Assembly: GCA_007128865.1 (NCBI GenBank)
Contig: SKWP01000274.1
Location: 1 to 14,376, forward strand
Source: Paracoccaceae bacterium
GTDB taxonomy: Bacteria > Pseudomonadota > Alphaproteobacteria > Rhodobacterales > Rhodobacteraceae
Reading direction: 5' to 3'
Length of the DNA: 14,376 nt
The notes under the pieces were generated by a model. That model saw nothing but the letters and a program-made list of their open reading frames with translations, ran no database searches and was not told the DNA's origin. Of the stretch, positions 11,880 through 14,376 are shown piece by piece. Every line of letters starts with the position of its first letter. Positions within the stretch are counted from its first letter, which is position 1. Both the position numbers and the translations under genes were made by a program.

Positions 11880-14376
11880 TCAGTAGTCGCGTTCAAAGAA
11901 GATGCCGATGCCGCTGCGGCCTTCCGAATCCGTCCGCCCCCGGACAGTCACGGAAGGCGTCAGATCCAGGTTGATCGAAACCTCGGACCTGCCCTGTGAA
12001 TCGACGGTCAGGTCGGTATAGATGTTTTCGGCAAGATAGCGGCCCACCCTCAGCGCGGCCTGGCCTTGCGTGTCCGAGGTAATGTCGAAATCGGCAAAAC
12101 CGAAGGTCTGGCGCAGGTTGCCAACGATCCCGTCGCCGCCGCGCCCGGCCAGCGTAGCCACCGCCGAGGCCAGTTGCGCGGCCTGAAAGGCGCTGAGCCG
12201 GCCGAGTTCCTGCCCGAACAGAAGCCGCGCGAGAACCTCTTCGTCAGGAAGGTCGGGAACCGATTCGAAACCGATTTCCAGCGCGTCGGCCTCGCCCGAA
12301 ACGATGATGCGGGCGGAAAGCTCGCGCGTGGTGGTGGCCGCGACAAGCTGCACGAAGGGGATGAAGCGCCCCTGAAGCCGCGCAAAGCCTTCCGACAGGG
12401 TAAACCGCCGCCCCAGCAGGTCCAGCCGGCCGCGGATCAGCCCGAATTCGCCCGCCGGCACCACCGCCGCCGTGGTGCCGCGCAAGGTCAGCGTCCCGCC
12501 CAGTTCGGCATCCAGACCGCGCCCGCGCAAAAAGATGCGGTTGGGCGAGGATACGGTCAGGTCGAGGTTCCAGGGTATGCGCGGGCCGCCATCCCCGCGC
12601 CCCGTGGTCAGCCCGGCATGGTCACGGGTGCGGCGCACCGCGGCAGGTTCGTTGACATGCCGCATCGGCGGGACATAGCCCGACCCGCCAAGGCCGGTGG
12701 ACGGAATGCGCAATTCGGTGTCGGACAGGCGCACGGCACCGCTGATCGTGCCCCCGGTGCGCAACGGCCCGGCCACGGCAAGGGTGCCGTCGACGGTGGT
12801 TTCGAAGATGCGCCTGTCGGTGATGCGGGCATTGGCCACGGTCACCTGCAATTCGATCGGGAATGGCAGATCGAGCCCCATGCTGCCCCGCGCGGCGATC
12901 TGACCGCCCCCGAGCCGTGCCGTGCCTTCCAGCGCCGCACGTCCGCCCGAAAGGGTCGCGGTGCCGGTCACGTCGTCGACGGTGACAAGCTGGCGCGGCG
13001 AGACGACCCGCGCGCCGGTGGTGCTGGCCCGGCCGGACAGGGCAGACAATACCGGCCGGCCCTGCATCCGAAGCTCGAAGCTGACCGGCCCCTGCATGGT
13101 AATGGTATCGAGCGACGGGTTGGCCAGCGCCAGATCGCCCGCCCCGCTGAGCGCCAGGTCGACCCGGCCAAGGTCTTCATCGACAGCGCCGGTCAGGCGC
13201 GCCTCGGTCCCGACCGGCCCGCGCCCGGTGATATCGAGCCAATAGCCGGTTTCGGTTTCATCGATGTCGCCGGTCAATGCCAGCGTGCCGACAACCCCGG
13301 GCGCAATCAGGGAAAGATCGTTCACACGCGCCCGCAGTTGCAGACGGTCCGCGGCGGTCTGGGCCAGTTCGGCCAGCATCTGCGGGTTGGCAAGGCGGAA
13401 ACTGCCGACGCGGATGCGCCCCTCCTGCTCGGATGCCTCAAGGCGCAACTCGCTGCGCCCGCGCAGCAGCGCATTCAGCTGCGGCACGCCAACCGCCAGG
13501 CCCTGCGCCGTGGCATCAAGCGTTGCCACGCGCAGGCTGCCCTGTTCCTCGATCCGGCCGCCGGCATCGATGCTGCCCCCATAGCGCGGCCCCAGCGCAG
13601 CGAGATCGGCCATGTTCAGCCGGACATCGAGCACGCTTGCGCCGGGTTCCACCCGCCCCGAAGCCTGCGCACTCAGGCTTCCGGCCGTCAGCGCAAAGCG
13701 ATCGACATCAACGGCCGTGCTGCCATCGTTACTTGCGTTCAGTTCCAGCCGGGCGGTGCCGGCCAGCAGACGGTCAAGCTCGGCAATTCCGGCGGCAAGA
13801 TCCTGCCCGGTCAGTTCGGCCTGCAACCCGCGGATGCCCGCGGCTTCGGTATACCGGGCGCTGCCGCGCAGCGCGCCGCCATAGCGTGGGCCGAGGGCAG
13901 AAAGGTCCTGCACCCCCAGATCGGCGGTTATGGCCGTGTCGCCGGGCGCGATCCGGCCGCTGGCGTCCACTGCGACGCGGTTTGCGGCAATGCGAAAGGT
14001 TTCAAGCTCAAGCAGCCCGTCCGCCCTTGTCAGCGCGACATCGACACCGGACACGCCTTGCAGCAGGCCGTCGATCTCGGCAATGCCCGTCGAAAGCTCG
14101 CGCCCCTCCGCCCGTGCGACCAGCCGTTGCAGCCCGTCGGCCTCGGTATAGCGCGCATTGCCGACCAGCCGCCCGCCATAGCCAAGCCCGAGCACCGAGA
14201 GGTCACGAAAGACAAGGTCGGCCGTAACATCGCCGGCGCCGGTCGCCACCCGCCCGGACAGGTTCGCCGAAAGCGTCTGCGCCTCGGCGCCGATGTGGCG
14301 GATCTCGGTACCGGTGGTGTCGCGCCGCACCGATGCGGCGATCTGGCTCGATCCGGCCAGCAGACGGTCCAGTTCG
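11880..14376 (-). CDS. tamB: TamB-like translocation/assembly protein, C-terminal part (partial)
   Basis: The reading frame is open to the window edge, giving about 831 visible residues; the start and the N-terminal membrane anchor lie beyond 14376. TamB is an inner-membrane-anchored periplasmic protein that spans to the outer-membrane TamA and helps in lipid transport and outer-membrane protein assembly. Visible are long beta-rich repetitive stretches, then the conserved C-terminal DUF490 domain: WNLDLTVSSPNRIFLRGRGL, GEFGLIRGRLDLLGRRFTL, a VPDLPDEEVLARLLFGQEL segment, and a final beta-rich run ending GIGIFFERDY. The aromatic last residue is typical. Three ~100-residue tandem repeats lie at the upstream side. 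It converges on tRNA-Thr; tamA would be expected just upstream. Confidence 0.93.
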   Translation of the reverse strand, partial: ELDRLLAGSSQIAASVRRDTTGTEIRHIGAEAQTLSANLSGRVATGAGDVTADLVFRDLSVLGLGYGGRLVGNARYTEADGLQRLVARAEGRELSTGIAEIDGLLQGVSGVDVALTRADGLLELETFRIAANRVAVDASGRIAPGDTAITADLGVQDLSALGPRYGGALRGSARYTEAAGIRGLQAELTGQDLAAGIAELDRLLAGTARLELNASNDGSTAVDVDRFALTAGSLSAQASGRVEPGASVLDVRLNMADLAALGPRYGGSIDAGGRIEEQGSLRVATLDATAQGLAVGVPQLNALLRGRSELRLEASEQEGRIRVGSFRLANPQMLAELAQTAADRLQLRARVNDLSLIAPGVVGTLALTGDIDETETGYWLDITGRGPVGTEARLTGAVDEDLGRVDLALSGAGDLALANPSLDTITMQGPVSFELRMQGRPVLSALSGRASTTGARVVSPRQLVTVDDVTGTATLSGGRAALEGTARLGGGQIAARGSMGLDLPFPIELQVTVANARITDRRIFETTVDGTLAVAGPLRTGGTISGAVRLSDTELRIPSTGLGGSGYVPPMRHVNEPAAVRRTRDHAGLTTGRGDGGPRIPWNLDLTVSSPNRIFLRGRGLDAELGGTLTLRGTTAAVVPAGEFGLIRGRLDLLGRRFTLSEGFARLQGRFIPFVQLVAATTTRELSARIIVSGEADALEIGFESVPDLPDEEVLARLLFGQELGRLSAFQAAQLASAVATLAGRGGDGIVGNLRQTFGFADFDITSDTQGQAALRVGRYLAENIYTDLTVDSQGRSEVSINLDLTPSVTVRGRTDSEGRSGIGIFFERDY
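13371..14240 (-). repeat. Tandem ~100-residue repeats in TamB-like protein
   Basis: Three consecutive units of about 300 bases (14240-13941, 13940-13641, 13640-13371) share DLSxLGxxYGG, ARYTEAxG in the first two, IAELDRLLAG-like and ASGRxxPG motifs. The YGG anchors are 99 and 100 residues apart. Sequence from 14376 to 14241 (ELDRLLAG...LSGRVATG) is the end of a further unit, so the array continues past the window. Confidence 0.8.

Overview
The window is GC-rich, with a high-GC third-position bias that opens long antisense reading frames. It looks like an alphaproteobacterial chromosome, probably Rhodobacterales. This rests on the style of the LepA C-terminus, a TamB-type protein ending in an aromatic beta-signal-like tail, and a dense tripartite tricarboxylate transporter (TTT) catabolic cluster. 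The assignment is inferred from protein style, not from a marker gene.

Layout. Two housekeeping ends bracket an accessory catabolic block. At the left edge are the last 30 codons of lepA (+ strand). At the right are a tRNA-Thr(CGT) (+ strand) and the 3' part of a tamB-like gene (- strand, running off the window). Between them, from 293 to 11034, ten of the eleven genes have clear family homology or a recognisable class and all eleven lie on the minus strand. They read as three probable transcription units: (i) DUF4387 - AtuA-family (DUF1446) - D-2-hydroxyacid dehydrogenase; (ii) isochorismatase-fold cysteine hydrolase - small ORF (67 aa) - amidase-signature enzyme; (iii) tctC - tctB - tctA - small ORF (68 aa) - second amidase-signature enzyme.

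How the genes may work together. TctC/TctB/TctA would import a carboxylate. Three hydrolases that attack C-N bonds (two Ser-cisSer-Lys amidases and one Asp-Lys-Cys hydrolase of the N-carbamoylsarcosine amidase/maleamate amidohydrolase type) could remove amide or carbamoyl nitrogen. The NAD(P)-dependent 2-hydroxyacid dehydrogenase and the AtuA/DUF4387 pair would handle the resulting carbon skeleton. Substrate and order of steps cannot be read from the sequence. Each amidase is preceded by a ~67-residue ORF that overlaps its start, an arrangement like AtzG-AtzE or GatC-GatA.

Regulation. A shared element TGTC(A/G)ACA lies on or beside the predicted -35 box in front of each of the three units (5265, 7957, 11280). 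The best copy is a perfect 7-2-7 palindrome upstream of tctC. This suggests one regulator, perhaps of the GntR/FadR class, controls all three units; no regulator gene is in the window. Hairpins occur between tctC and tctB, just after the cysteine hydrolase, after lepA and between the tRNA and tamB. No integrase, IS element, CRISPR array or attachment-site duplication was seen.
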